Shown here piece after piece: positions 16,961 through 26,535 of a stretch of DNA of 64,000 nt. The DNA is from Gammaproteobacteria bacterium. Its GTDB lineage: Bacteria; Pseudomonadota; Gammaproteobacteria; Pseudomonadales; Balneatricaceae. The notes beneath the pieces are model-generated. The model did no database searches. It was not told the origin of the DNA and was given only the letters and a program-made list of their open reading frames with translations. The position numbers and the translations under genes are program-made. The stretch spans positions 1 to 64,000 of the forward strand of contig JASMLZ010000018.1 of the NCBI GenBank assembly GCA_030748435.1, given 5' to 3'. Position 1 is the stretch's first letter. Each line of letters starts with the position of its first letter.

Positions 16961-18136
16961 TTAATCTGCCTGCCGGCGCAAAAATGCCGGAATATCCAGA
17001 TAATCGATTTCGCCCGCAGCTTCACCTTGTGCTTCAGTTGCACCTGCTGCGTGTTGAGACTCACTCTTTGGCACCCCTGCATGGTCAGCAAATGACCTGT
17101 CAGCAGGCTGAGAAGGAGTCGACCTAGAATTATTGACCACAGCACTTATGGAAGGTTCATTATTTTTTGCAAATGCACTCCCCAAACCAGTAGCCACCAC
17201 TGTCACCTTAAGCTCATCAACCATTTCCGGGTCAATTACGGTGCCTATCACTACCGTGGCATTTTCAGAGGCAAACTCTTCAACCGTCGCACCCACCTCG
17301 GAAAACTCTCCCAGATTCATATCCAGTCCAGCAGTAATATTAACCAAAATACCTTTCGCACCATTCAGGTCGACATCTTCCAGTAACGGGCTGCGAATAG
17401 CTGCTTCTGCCGCTTCGCGAGCTCGCTCTTCTCCCTTGCCAACCCCGGTGCCCATCATGGCCATACCCATTTCCGACATGACGGTACGCACATCAGCAAA
17501 GTCAACATTGATCATACCGGGACGAATAATCAAATCAGCAATGCCCTGTACCGCTCCTAATAATACGTCGTTAGCCGTGCTAAAGGCATTTAGTAAGCTA
17601 CAATTTTTGCCTAGCACTGGCAACAGCTTCTCGTTGGGGATGGTAATCAGGGAGTCAACATGCTCAGATAACTCCTTTAACCCCTGCTCAGCAATCGCCA
17701 TGCGCTTGCGGCCTTCAAATGGAAACGGCTTGGTCACCACGGCCACGGTGAGTATGCCCAGCTCACGCGCCACCTCTGCAACGATCGGCGCAGCACCAGT
17801 ACCAGTACCACCACCCATGCCGGCGGTAATAAATACCATATCGGCACCACGTAATGATTCAGCAATACGATCGCGATCTTCCAATGCCGCTTCACGCCCA
17901 ACCTGAGGATTGGCACCAGCACCCAAACCCTTGGTAATCTGGGTACCCAACTGCACCACTGAACGTGACTCCAGGCCTTTTAAGGCTTGCGAATCCGTAT
18001 TGGCACAAATAAAGTCTACCCCAGTGACCTCACTGGAAAGCATATGCCCAACGGCATTGCCACCCCCACCACCAACACCGATAACCTTGATTACCGCATC
18101 TTGTGGTACATTATCTACTAATTCATACATGTCCAT
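16961..18136 (-). CDS. ftsZ: Cell division GTPase FtsZ
   Basis: A 391-residue tubulin homologue forming the Z-ring. The nucleotide-binding VGGGGGNAV lies at 21-29, the tubulin signature GGGTGTG at 108-114, and the T7 loop with the catalytic aspartate in NVDFADVRTVM near 208-218. A variable linker (about 320-375) leads to the conserved C-terminal peptide DYLDIPAFLRRQAD, which docks FtsA and ZipA. A strong ribosome site AGGAG precedes the ATG by 6 nt. An unusual hairpin separates it from ftsA. Confidence 0.99.
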   Translation of the reverse strand: MDMYELVDNVPQDAVIKVIGVGGGGGNAVGHMLSSEVTGVDFICANTDSQALKGLESRSVVQLGTQITKGLGAGANPQVGREAALEDRDRIAESLRGADMVFITAGMGGGTGTGAAPIVAEVARELGILTVAVVTKPFPFEGRKRMAIAEQGLKELSEHVDSLITIPNEKLLPVLGKNCSLLNAFSTANDVLLGAVQGIADLIIRPGMINVDFADVRTVMSEMGMAMMGTGVGKGEERAREAAEAAIRSPLLEDVDLNGAKGILVNITAGLDMNLGEFSEVGATVEEFASENATVVIGTVIDPEMVDELKVTVVATGLGSAFAKNNEPSISAVVNNSRSTPSQPADRSFADHAGVPKSESQHAAGATEAQGEAAGEIDYLDIPAFLRRQAD

Positions 18137-18199
18137 TTTATGCTCCTGGTCTTATTATCATATAACCCGTTCGGCTCCACTTCGTACGGGTAGAAAACA

Positions 18200-18222
18200 C
18201 CTGTCTGGCTGAACCAGACAGG
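18200..18222 (-). other. Perfect hairpin between ftsA and ftsZ
   Basis: A 9-bp perfect stem (CCTGTCTGG at 18200-18208, its complement at 18214-18222, 5-nt loop) lies 2 nt after the ftsA stop. Only a weak U-tract follows on the minus strand (TGTTTT), so it is at most a partial terminator. It could also be a processing or stabilising structure for the ftsZ message. Confidence 0.55.
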
Positions 18223-18224
18223 CA

Positions 18225-19469
18225 TTAAAAATTTCTCATTATCCAATCTCTTGCATGTTGCCAAATAGGGCCCCGCCAAGCTGATGCTGCAGCAGATATT
18301 TTTTTGCTACCGGGGTTCACCTGTTGCTCGCTCGCGTAGTGCAATAAACCCAAGCTGGTAGCAAAGTTAGGCTCATCCACCAATTCCATGGCCCCTGCCA
18401 AAGGTTTGGGTTTCGCCAACCGCACTGGCATATGAAAAATCTCTTCTGCCAGCTCCACCGCTCCTTCCATCAAGGCAGTGCCACCGGTTAAAACCACGCC
18501 TGCAGCTAACGCATCTTCGTAGCCACTGCGACGCAATTCAGCTTGCACCAGAGAGTAAAGTTCCTCATAGCGAGGCTCGACCACCTCAGCCAATGCCTGA
18601 CGTGACAAATCACGCGCCGGACGCTCACCAACACTCGGCACTTTCACGGTTTCCGTCAGGTCAGCTAACTGTGCCAGAGCACAAGCGTAGCGTACCTTAA
18701 TGTCTTCGGCATGCACAGTAGGAGTACGCAGGGCCATGGCGATATCACTGGTCACCTGATCACCAGCCACGGGTATCACCGCCGTATGACGAATCGCACC
18801 ACCGGTGTACACAGCAACATCCAGAGTACCGCCACCCATATCAATCAGGCAAACGCCCAGTTCTTTCTCATCGTCAGTCAGTACCGCGTGGCTGGAAGCT
18901 AATTGATTAACCACCAAACCATCCATACGCAGATCGCAACGGGTTAGACACTTTTCAATATTCTGCGCCACATTACGCGAACCAATAACAATGTGCACCT
19001 TCACTTCCAGACGCACCCCAGACATACCCAAAGGGTCACGGATACCATCCTGACCATCAATAACATATTCCTGAGGTAGAATATGCAGAATTTTTTGGTC
19101 GCTGGAAATAGCTACCGCTCTGGCAGCATCAACCACACGATCCACATCTGATTCACTAACTTCGCCACCTTCAATAGCGACAATCCCGTGGGAATTAATG
19201 CTGGTAATATGATTACCACCGATACCTACAGTCAGGCTATCGATCTTGCATGCCGCCATCAGCTCGGCAGCTTCGATAGCGCGTTTGATCGACAACACGG
19301 TCGATTCAATATCCACAATCATGCCACGCTTTAAGCCCCGCGCTGGCTGGCAGCTCACACCGGCAATACGCATGCTACCTTGAGCCGGCACCTCGGCCAC
19401 CATGGCCACCACTTTAGAGGTGCCTATATCAAGGCTTACCAGCATGGGAGTATCGCTCATATCTGCCAT
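18225..19469 (-). CDS. ftsA: Cell division protein FtsA
   Basis: A 414-residue actin-like ATPase that tethers FtsZ filaments to the membrane. The phosphate-1 motif is in LVSLDIGTSKVVAMVAE (about 10-26), the phosphate-2 region is in CLIDMGGGTLDVAVY (about 203-217), and the adenosine motif is in AGVVLTGGTALMEGA. The C-terminus ARDWIMRNF is the amphipathic membrane-targeting helix. Two in-frame ATGs (19469, 19460) are possible; neither has a strong ribosome site. The gap to ftsQ is 215 bp, larger than is usual in this cluster. Confidence 0.98.
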   Translation of the reverse strand: MADMSDTPMLVSLDIGTSKVVAMVAEVPAQGSMRIAGVSCQPARGLKRGMIVDIESTVLSIKRAIEAAELMAACKIDSLTVGIGGNHITSINSHGIVAIEGGEVSESDVDRVVDAARAVAISSDQKILHILPQEYVIDGQDGIRDPLGMSGVRLEVKVHIVIGSRNVAQNIEKCLTRCDLRMDGLVVNQLASSHAVLTDDEKELGVCLIDMGGGTLDVAVYTGGAIRHTAVIPVAGDQVTSDIAMALRTPTVHAEDIKVRYACALAQLADLTETVKVPSVGERPARDLSRQALAEVVEPRYEELYSLVQAELRRSGYEDALAAGVVLTGGTALMEGAVELAEEIFHMPVRLAKPKPLAGAMELVDEPNFATSLGLLHYASEQQVNPGSKKISAAASAWRGPIWQHARDWIMRNF

Positions 19470-19684
19470 ATTCTGTTAACCAAAGCTCGCTTATTAAAGC
19501 TATCAAAGTGGCTAATTTCCTGCTTCAAAAGCAACTTTATTAGCCCCGTTTTATATACACCTAATTATCCCATATTTCAGCATAAATAGGCACCGATTTT
19601 TGCCTTATAATGGCCCCTAAATCTATCTCTTGAGCCAGTTCCTAACACCTTTCCAAAACCGCTTATCAATAACTGCCAAGAGTA
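19470..19684 (-). other. Unusually long ftsQ-ftsA gap
   Basis: 215 non-coding, AT-rich bases separate genes that often touch or overlap. On the minus strand there are -10-like boxes (GATAAT, TATAAA) with weak -35 partners, and a small TGCTT/AAGCA hairpin. An internal promoter for ftsAZ is the likeliest content. Confidence 0.35.
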
Positions 19685-20419
19685 CTAATTGACAGGCTGT
19701 GAAACAACGGCCTTATCTGCCTTCATGGCCACAGCAACACCATGTGGGTAACGCCCATCTATGCGCGCAATAGGCTCTGGCAGAGCAGCCAAATCCGTAT
19801 GATATATCTGTACCAGACGGCGCAAGCGCTGCATACCCTTGTCGCGCCCCAGCAACACCTCAATATCGTTATCCAGCACCAAATCAACGGCCCCACGTTT
19901 AGCCATATGCAAAGTATCGATGGCTAAATTTTCTGGCGCCAAAACCGCATTCATAGCACGGAAGTTATTAGCCATATTCAGAGTTTGTTCTATTGGCCCT
20001 TGCAGCACCGGCAGCGCCTCCAAATCCGGCACCAGATTAAGATCCAAGTCCAGTATTTGCCAATGATGATTCAAAACCTGATGTTGCCCCCAGCGCGCCA
20101 CAATAACTTGCGGGCTAACCTCCACCATCAGCCGGTCGGGCCAAACGCGGGACACTACCGCATCATCAACCCAAACATTGTCTTCTACCTGATCTTTGAC
20201 AGCATTGAGATTAACACCAAAAAAACGTCCCAGATTTTGACTTTGTAATTGCGCCATTAGCAGCTGTTGCTGACCCAGTGGAATATCGCCTTGCAAGACG
20301 ACTTGGCGAATGGGTTGATTGACCCATGGGCTGGCGTAAATCCAACCCCAGTAGGCAATACTGCCCAAGACCGCTAGTAACAACAGCCTCCACAACAGGG
20401 AATTAAGCCAAGCTATCAT
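19685..20419 (-). CDS. ftsQ: Cell division protein FtsQ
   Basis: A 244-residue bitopic protein, somewhat short of E. coli FtsQ (276). A short cytoplasmic N-terminus precedes one transmembrane helix (about 8-28), then a POTRA domain starts near PIRQVVLQGDIPL (about 36-48), followed by the beta domain that recruits FtsB/FtsL. Sequence is weakly conserved, as is normal for FtsQ. Assignment rests on topology, the POTRA pattern (WVDDAVVSRVWPDRLMVEV) and location between ddlB and ftsA. Its start overlaps the ddlB end by 17 nt. Confidence 0.93.
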   Translation of the reverse strand: MIAWLNSLLWRLLLLAVLGSIAYWGWIYASPWVNQPIRQVVLQGDIPLGQQQLLMAQLQSQNLGRFFGVNLNAVKDQVEDNVWVDDAVVSRVWPDRLMVEVSPQVIVARWGQHQVLNHHWQILDLDLNLVPDLEALPVLQGPIEQTLNMANNFRAMNAVLAPENLAIDTLHMAKRGAVDLVLDNDIEVLLGRDKGMQRLRRLVQIYHTDLAALPEPIARIDGRYPHGVAVAMKADKAVVSQPVN

Positions 20420-21428
20420 TTTTATGCCCCTTTTTCGTCTGGCGCTGGATACATAAATTAAGTATCACTACCACTAACTGTTCATAGCTCAAACCAGCTT
20501 GCTGAGCCGCCATGGGAACCAAACTATGGCTAGTCATACCGGGTGAAGTATTCACTTCCAACAACCAGTCTTGACCCTGGACGTCACGCATCACATCAAT
20601 TCGCCCCCAATCACCACATTCCAGAGCCGCAAAAGCTCTCACACACTCTGCTTCCATAGCTGTTTGTTGCTCAGCACTCAGAGCATTGTCAAAGCTGTAC
20701 CGTGTATCACTTGAATAATACTTGGCTTGCAAATCGTAGAACTCATTGTCGGTTTGTAAACGTATAGCAGGCAAGGCCCGATCATTGAGGATGGCAACCG
20801 TGTACTCTTCACCAACAATCAACTGCTCAGCCATAACCTGCCGATCAAAAGCCTTGGCATCAGCATAAGCGGCTTGCATAGCCTCTATGGTGGAGACAAT
20901 ATTGACGCCCAGACTGGAACCCTCATGTACCGGTTTCACTACTAATGGCAAACCCAGCTTCTGTGCCACTGCCTGAAAATCACTGTGATCATGTAAAACC
21001 TGCCAGGCGGGTGTCGAGATGTTTGCACTTTGCCACACCATCTTGGTCATCAACTTATGCATACCCAAGCTGGACGCCATCACGCCACTGCCCGTATAGG
21101 GTACACCAAGGTATTCCAATACGCCCTGTAAAGTACCATCCTCTCCACCCGGCCCATGCATGGCAATAAAGGCTGCATCCATGGACGCTTGTTGCAGTTG
21201 TTGTAGTTGACTCAAACCTTGAGCCTGCGCTTGTGGGCTGGCCAGATCCACCCCAAAAGCATCCACGCCGGCGGACAGCAAATGCTGCAATACCTGCTGA
21301 CCACTCATCAAGGAAATTTCTCGCTCTGCTGAGTCACCACCATAAATCACGCCAATACGGCCAGTTGGCACAGTTAATAAATCTTGCCAAGCCACTGCCA
21401 AACCGCCAGTTACATGATTATCCTTCAT
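20403..21428 (-). CDS. ddlB: D-alanine--D-alanine ligase
   Basis: A 341-residue ATP-grasp enzyme joining two D-Ala for the peptidoglycan stem. It shows the N-terminal YGGDSAEREISLMSG (about 29-43), the ATP-grasp loop KPVHEGSSLGVNIV (about 165-178) and the C-terminal GRIDVMRD and LEVNTSPGMTSHSL motifs with metal and substrate ligands. About 15-20 residues precede the usual core start; the ATG at 21428 lies 2 nt after the murC stop, so translational coupling supports it. The 3' end overlaps ftsQ. Confidence 0.97.
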   Translation of the reverse strand: MKDNHVTGGLAVAWQDLLTVPTGRIGVIYGGDSAEREISLMSGQQVLQHLLSAGVDAFGVDLASPQAQAQGLSQLQQLQQASMDAAFIAMHGPGGEDGTLQGVLEYLGVPYTGSGVMASSLGMHKLMTKMVWQSANISTPAWQVLHDHSDFQAVAQKLGLPLVVKPVHEGSSLGVNIVSTIEAMQAAYADAKAFDRQVMAEQLIVGEEYTVAILNDRALPAIRLQTDNEFYDLQAKYYSSDTRYSFDNALSAEQQTAMEAECVRAFAALECGDWGRIDVMRDVQGQDWLLEVNTSPGMTSHSLVPMAAQQAGLSYEQLVVVILNLCIQRQTKKGHKNDSLA

Positions 21429-21430
21429 GC

Positions 21431-22861
21431 TTACTCCTGTTCCATGCTCGCCAATAGAGCTCGAGAAATTTGGCCAATATCACCCGCTCCCTGAGTTAAC
21501 AACAGATCACCTGCTTGCAAAATATCTTCCAGTACGGGGGCTATAGCGGCACCGCGTTCAACAAAAACAGGATCCAGCGCCCCACGCGCGCGGATACTGC
21601 GGCACAAACTACGGCCATCAGCACCAGCTATCGGCTCTTCACCTGCCGGATAGACATCCATTAACACCAGCACATCAACACGTGACAAAACCTCAACAAA
21701 GTCTTCATAAAGGTCTCGTGTGCGACTATAACGATGGGGCTGATACACCATCACCAGGCGGCGTTGCGGCCAACCGGTACGAATAGCTTCAATAGTAGCG
21801 GCCACTTCTCGCGGATGATGCCCATAATCATCAACCAGCGTAGCAGAACCGGTTTTAGCGGGGTATTCACCTAATACCTGAAAGCGACGACCAACACCGG
21901 TAAAGCCGGATATGCCGGTTTCAATTTGCTTGTCTTCGATTTCTAAATCAGTTGCTATAGCAATAGCAGCCAAGGCATTTAAGGCGTTATGACGGCCCGG
22001 CATATGTAGCGTAATGTGCAAATCGTCCATACCTTTGCGGGCTACCTTAAAGTGGGTAGTCATACCATCTTGCTGCAGTTCGTAGGCACGAATATCAGCA
22101 TTTTCATCAAATCCATAGGTAATGGTTGGACGACTAATCTGCGGCATTATTTCCCATACCACAGGGTCATCAATGCACACTATGGCCAAGCCATAAAAAG
22201 GCAAATTGTGCAAAAATTCAACAAAGGTTCGCTTGAGGCGACCAAAGTCCCCTTCGTAGGTCGACATATGGTCAGCGTCAATATTGGTAACCACAGCGGT
22301 CAAGGGTTGTAAGTGCAAAAATGAAGCGTCACTTTCATCCGCTTCTGCCACCAAATAACTACTGCTACCCAGTTGGGCATTGGTGCCGGCACTATTTAGT
22401 TTGCCGCCAATAACAAAGGTGGGATCCAAGCCACCAGCAGCCAAAACCGCTGCTGCCATTGAGGTGGTGGTGGTCTTTCCATGGGTACCTGCGACGGCAA
22501 TACCATGCCGATAACGCATAAGTTCAGCTAGCATTTCTGCCCGTTGAATCACCGGAATACGATGCGCGCGCGCGGCTGCTACTTCAGGATTATCATCACC
22601 TACAGCAGTAGATGCTACCACTACGTGAACACCTCGCACATTGGCTTCTTGATGGCCAATCATAATGGCTGCACCTTGGGCAGCAAGACGCTCTGTCACT
22701 GGGCTAACCCGAAGATCCGAGCCACTAACCTCGTAGCCTTGGTTGAGAAGCACTTCAGCAATGCCACACATACCAACCCCGCCAATGCCCACAAAGTGGA
22801 TTTTGCGCATGCGACGCATTTCAGGAATCACATATTGATGTGCCGGTGTTACTTTAACCAC
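21431..22861 (-). CDS. murC: UDP-N-acetylmuramate--L-alanine ligase
   Basis: At 476 residues from the GTG at 22861, this ligase adds L-Ala to UDP-MurNAc. I prefer this GTG because GGAGG lies 6 nt before it and it overlaps the murG stop by only 8 nt; a longer frame from 22918 would intrude into murG and has no family support. It shows the N-terminal Rossmann motif [16 protein letters not shown], the ATP loop [11 protein letters not shown] and the conserved [11 protein letters not shown] used in ADP/substrate binding. Length fits Pseudomonas MurC (480). Confidence 0.97.
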   Translation of the reverse strand: MVKVTPAHQYVIPEMRRMRKIHFVGIGGVGMCGIAEVLLNQGYEVSGSDLRVSPVTERLAAQGAAIMIGHQEANVRGVHVVVASTAVGDDNPEVAAARAHRIPVIQRAEMLAELMRYRHGIAVAGTHGKTTTTSMAAAVLAAGGLDPTFVIGGKLNSAGTNAQLGSSSYLVAEADESDASFLHLQPLTAVVTNIDADHMSTYEGDFGRLKRTFVEFLHNLPFYGLAIVCIDDPVVWEIMPQISRPTITYGFDENADIRAYELQQDGMTTHFKVARKGMDDLHITLHMPGRHNALNALAAIAIATDLEIEDKQIETGISGFTGVGRRFQVLGEYPAKTGSATLVDDYGHHPREVAATIEAIRTGWPQRRLVMVYQPHRYSRTRDLYEDFVEVLSRVDVLVLMDVYPAGEEPIAGADGRSLCRSIRARGALDPVFVERGAAIAPVLEDILQAGDLLLTQGAGDIGQISRALLASMEQE

Positions 22862-23936
22862 TGATGGCCTCCATACATTGTTGTGCAACAGCTTGCGTTG
22901 CCTGAGGTTGGGCGACACTGAAAGCAGCCTGAGCCATATTCTGACGTAACTCAGTCTGGGTTAATAATGGCAGTAGAGCCTGCACCAGACTATCTGCCTG
23001 CATCTGCGCTTGCGGCATAAGCACAGCAGCCCCGGCGGCCACCAAAATTTGCGCATTAGCCGTCTGGTGATCATCAACAGCATAAGGATAGGGCACTAGG
23101 ATAGCCGGCTTACCAGCTACAGCCAGCTCGCTTACAGTAAGGGCTCCAGCCCGACAAATAATCACATCGGCCCAACCAAACGCGGCGGGCATATCATCGA
23201 TATAAGCTTCAACTTGTGCATTAACGGCCTGTTGCTGATAAGCCTCACAGGTTGTTTGCAAATGTTGTGGACCACATTGATGACGTACCTGTAAAGATAT
23301 ATGGGCGGGCAGTTTCGCCAGTACCTGAGGTAACACCTGATTTAGCGCCAAAGCACCCAAACTGCCGCCAACGACCAAAAGTTTTATCTCCTGCGACTTC
23401 AGGCCAACATCCCTGACACGGGCAAAATCAGCCCGAATAGGATTACCAACAGTCAACACTGAAGGGTCTGCAAAAGTATCAGCAAACGCCTGCATTACTC
23501 GCCACGACAAAGGTCTTAGCAATTTATTTGTGAGCCCGGCAACAGCATTTTGCTCATGAGTCAGTAAAGGTATACGCCGCAAATAGGCCGCCAAACCACC
23601 CGGACCAGCCACAAAACCACCCATACCCAACACACAATCAGGTTGTAGATGGCCAATAATCTTCCATGCTTGCCATAAGGCTTTGCTTAAACGCCAGGGC
23701 GCTCCTAGCAATGATCCATATCCTTTGCCACGTAAACCAGCAATATCAATACAATGCAGCTGGTAGCCAGCTGCCGGAACCAGGCGTTGTTCTATGCCTT
23801 TACCACTGCCTAACCAGTCGATATGCCAACCCTGCTCAGACAAATAAGCCGCCGTACTCAGGGCCGGATAAACATGACCTCCAGTGCCGGCCGCCATAAT
23901 TAGTATGCGTGGGGTTTTAGGCGCTGTGTTCGACAT
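22854..23936 (-). CDS. murG: Undecaprenyl-PP-MurNAc-pentapeptide-UDPGlcNAc GlcNAc transferase
   Basis: At 360 residues from the ATG at 23936, this GT-B glycosyltransferase makes lipid II at the inner membrane face. Glycine loops are [12 protein letters not shown] (near residue 15) and [12 protein letters not shown]. The UDP-GlcNAc site region is [26 protein letters not shown]. The ATG is chosen because a strong GGGGAGGGG ribosome site lies 4 nt upstream and the start overlaps ftsW by 20 nt. A longer open frame reaching 24095 runs inside ftsW and has no MurG-like sequence. Confidence 0.97.
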   Translation of the reverse strand: MSNTAPKTPRILIMAAGTGGHVYPALSTAAYLSEQGWHIDWLGSGKGIEQRLVPAAGYQLHCIDIAGLRGKGYGSLLGAPWRLSKALWQAWKIIGHLQPDCVLGMGGFVAGPGGLAAYLRRIPLLTHEQNAVAGLTNKLLRPLSWRVMQAFADTFADPSVLTVGNPIRADFARVRDVGLKSQEIKLLVVGGSLGALALNQVLPQVLAKLPAHISLQVRHQCGPQHLQTTCEAYQQQAVNAQVEAYIDDMPAAFGWADVIICRAGALTVSELAVAGKPAILVPYPYAVDDHQTANAQILVAAGAAVLMPQAQMQADSLVQALLPLLTQTELRQNMAQAAFSVAQPQATQAVAQQCMEAISG

Positions 23937-25170
23937 ACGGCCCCTCCCCATTGACAAAATCAGCGGGGCCCTGCGGGGCCAAAGATTCCTGCTGCAGACG
24001 CTGATTATCAATTTGACGACGCTGCACCAATTGCAGCAAATAACTATTTTCCACACTAATACGTAATAAGATGCCCAGCATCCCGGCACAGGCAATCATA
24101 CTGCTGCCACCATAGCTGACAAATGGCAGGGTTAAACCTTTAGTTGGCAATAGACCCAGATTCACCCCTATATTAATCATCGCTTGCGCTGCTATTAAGA
24201 AAATCAGGCCATAGCATAGATAGGCTGCATAGGGGCGCTGCAAGCGTTCGGCTATCTGTCCAACTCTTAGACCCCGCACGATCAATACGGCATACAGTCC
24301 GACCACTCCTATAGCGCCTATGGCACCCCACTCCTCTGCCAGCACCGAATAAACAAAATCAGTATGGGCTTCAGGCAGGTAAAACAGCTTTTGCATACTA
24401 TTGCCCAAACCTTCACCAAACCAGCCGCCACGACCAAAAGCAATTTGTGCCTGAGTGAGCTGATAGCCAGCACCGAACGGATCTTGCCATGGCTCTAAAT
24501 AGGTTAACAAGCGTTGCATCCGATAGGGTGCAACCCAAGCGATAGCTGCCACCACAGGTAATAACACCAGCACCACAGCTGTTAAGTGGAGTTTGCGCAT
24601 ACCACCCAGGAAAAACATGCCTACCACAGCCCCCATAAGCACCACAGTAGCACCAAAATCTGGTTCCAATAACAACAATCCACTAAAGATCATCATCACG
24701 ATCATAGGTTTTAGAAAACCCACAAAGTTGGTTCTTACTTCTGCTTGTCGTCGCACCAAATAACCAGCCATAAAGGTCACCACGGCAACCTTGGCAAATT
24801 CCGATGGCTGCAGACTAAAGGAACCCAATGGAATCCAGCGTACACTGCCGTTCACTTCTCTACCCAAGCCGGGAACCAATACCACCAGCAGACTCAAAGC
24901 TCCTAATCCCATCAGCATAGGGCCATGCTTCTGCCAGAACTGTATGGGAATAAACAGGCAAGCACATAAGGTAACCAAGCCCAGCAGAATAAATATAGCT
25001 TGGCGTTTACTTTGATAGAAAGGGTCCAGGTGCTTAATAGCCGAAACATCTATGGAGGCCGAACTAATCATCACAAAACCAATCACCATTAAGGCGATAG
25101 CAGGCACCAATAGAGCCTTATCGAGATTTTGCGCATAAAGTAATTGCCATTGCTGCTGGAGCCAATTCAT
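23917..25170 (-). CDS. ftsW: Septal peptidoglycan polymerase FtsW
   Basis: A 417-residue SEDS glycosyltransferase with about ten transmembrane segments, partner of FtsI at the septum. SEDS landmarks are visible: SLQPSEFAKVAVVTFMAGYL, GLLLLEPDFGATVVLMG with the catalytic-region aspartate, and PFVSYGGSSMIACAGMLG near the end. The ATG at 25170 overlaps the murD stop as ATGA and has GGAGG 7 nt upstream, so it is preferred to an upstream start at 25194. The C-terminal cytoplasmic tail of about 50 residues runs into murG. Confidence 0.97.
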   Translation of the reverse strand: MNWLQQQWQLLYAQNLDKALLVPAIALMVIGFVMISSASIDVSAIKHLDPFYQSKRQAIFILLGLVTLCACLFIPIQFWQKHGPMLMGLGALSLLVVLVPGLGREVNGSVRWIPLGSFSLQPSEFAKVAVVTFMAGYLVRRQAEVRTNFVGFLKPMIVMMIFSGLLLLEPDFGATVVLMGAVVGMFFLGGMRKLHLTAVVLVLLPVVAAIAWVAPYRMQRLLTYLEPWQDPFGAGYQLTQAQIAFGRGGWFGEGLGNSMQKLFYLPEAHTDFVYSVLAEEWGAIGAIGVVGLYAVLIVRGLRVGQIAERLQRPYAAYLCYGLIFLIAAQAMINIGVNLGLLPTKGLTLPFVSYGGSSMIACAGMLGILLRISVENSYLLQLVQRRQIDNQRLQQESLAPQGPADFVNGEGPYVEHSA

Positions 25171-26516
25171 ATCTGAGCCTCCACCAGTTGACAAAAATGT
25201 TCACCTCGCTGCTCAAAACTCTGATAAGCATCAAAGCTGGCGCAGGCTGGTGACAGCAATACCAAATCACCGGGTTGGGCAATACGCCTGGCCTGCTGCA
25301 ATGCGGTTACCATATCGGCTGTGCGGTAAGTATCGATGTCACCGGTTAGCACACTACCAATAGCATCACCATCCTGACCATAAACCATGGCGGCACGGCC
25401 AAATTGACGCATAGGTGCCTTGAGATCAGAAAAATCAGCACCTTTGCCAAGGCCGCCAGCTAGCAAAATAACCTTGCCATCAATAGTCGATCCAAGGCCT
25501 TCAATAGCAGCTACCGTAGCACCTACATTAGTACCCTTGGAATCATTTATATAGGTTACACCACCCTGAGTGGCAACATATTCACAGCGATGGGCAAGAC
25601 CGGGAAAACTGCGCAGACTAGCTAACATGGCCTCACGGGGTAAACCAATACTGTCCCCCAGAGCCAAAGCCGCCAAGCTGTTGGCGATATTATGACGGCC
25701 TTGCAAGGCCAGTTCCCGGGTTTTAATCAACCTGTCAAAACCTATACACAACCACTCTTCATCGGCACTAGCACAAACACCATATTGCTTCAGATCTGGT
25801 GCCGACAAGGTAAATTGGCGATGCTCCACATGTGCTGGTACCAGAGCCAGAGTCAACTGATCATCAGCATTCTCAACCACTTTTTTGCAACCCTGAAAAA
25901 TACGGTGTTTGGCTTGATGATAAGCCATCAAATCATTATCGTAACGATCCATATGGTCAGGGCTAATATTCAGCACACAGGCTACTTCAGCACCCAACTG
26001 ATGAGTAGTTTCCAATTGAAAACTGGACAACTCCATAACATACACCTGCACCCGATCATCAAGTAACTCTACCGCTGGTGTTCCCAAATTACCGCCAACG
26101 GCAACCCGCCAACCTGACTGCTCTACCATATGACCAACCAGACTGGTCACTGTACTTTTGGCGTTAGAACCAGTAATGGCCACTATGGGCGCCTTGGCAG
26201 CCGCCGCAAACAGATCGATTTCACTGTGCACCGGCACACCACTTGCCAGGGCTGCAACAACAGCCGGCTCAGCACAAGGTACACCGGGGCTCAGTATAAT
26301 ATTCTGCGCCGCCGTACATAGATCAACCTCAAAACCACCAAGCTGTACTGGTATTTCAGGCCATGCTTGACGCAACCTTGCCAGATAGGGCGGTGCTTCA
26401 CGACTGTCAGCCACGATGACCCGCTGGCCTTGCCGGGCCAGATAATTGGCACAGGCAAAACCAGTTTTGCCTAAGCCCATTACCAGAGTATAGCGATCGC
26501 TGCCAATCAGTTGCAT
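25167..26516 (-). CDS. murD: UDP-N-acetylmuramoyl-L-alanine--D-glutamate ligase
   Basis: A 449-residue Mur ligase adding D-Glu. The N-terminal domain starts VMGLGKTGFACANYL. The ATP loop is AITGSNAKSTVTSLV (about 114-128); Asn-Ala replaces the more common Thr-Asn/Gly but Lys-Ser is kept, as in other MurD. It also has LNISPDHMDRYD and the C-terminal LLSPACASFDAYQSFEQRGEHF typical of MurD. It is coupled to ftsW by a 4-nt overlap. Confidence 0.97.
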   Translation of the reverse strand: MQLIGSDRYTLVMGLGKTGFACANYLARQGQRVIVADSREAPPYLARLRQAWPEIPVQLGGFEVDLCTAAQNIILSPGVPCAEPAVVAALASGVPVHSEIDLFAAAAKAPIVAITGSNAKSTVTSLVGHMVEQSGWRVAVGGNLGTPAVELLDDRVQVYVMELSSFQLETTHQLGAEVACVLNISPDHMDRYDNDLMAYHQAKHRIFQGCKKVVENADDQLTLALVPAHVEHRQFTLSAPDLKQYGVCASADEEWLCIGFDRLIKTRELALQGRHNIANSLAALALGDSIGLPREAMLASLRSFPGLAHRCEYVATQGGVTYINDSKGTNVGATVAAIEGLGSTIDGKVILLAGGLGKGADFSDLKAPMRQFGRAAMVYGQDGDAIGSVLTGDIDTYRTADMVTALQQARRIAQPGDLVLLSPACASFDAYQSFEQRGEHFCQLVEAQI

Positions 26517-26535
26517 GGTGTCTATGATTCCTTTG

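Noticed and set aside
22862-22918. Longer murC start and longer murG start (24095)
   Set aside because: Both extensions lie inside the preceding gene in another frame and lack family similarity, while the internal starts have good ribosome sites.
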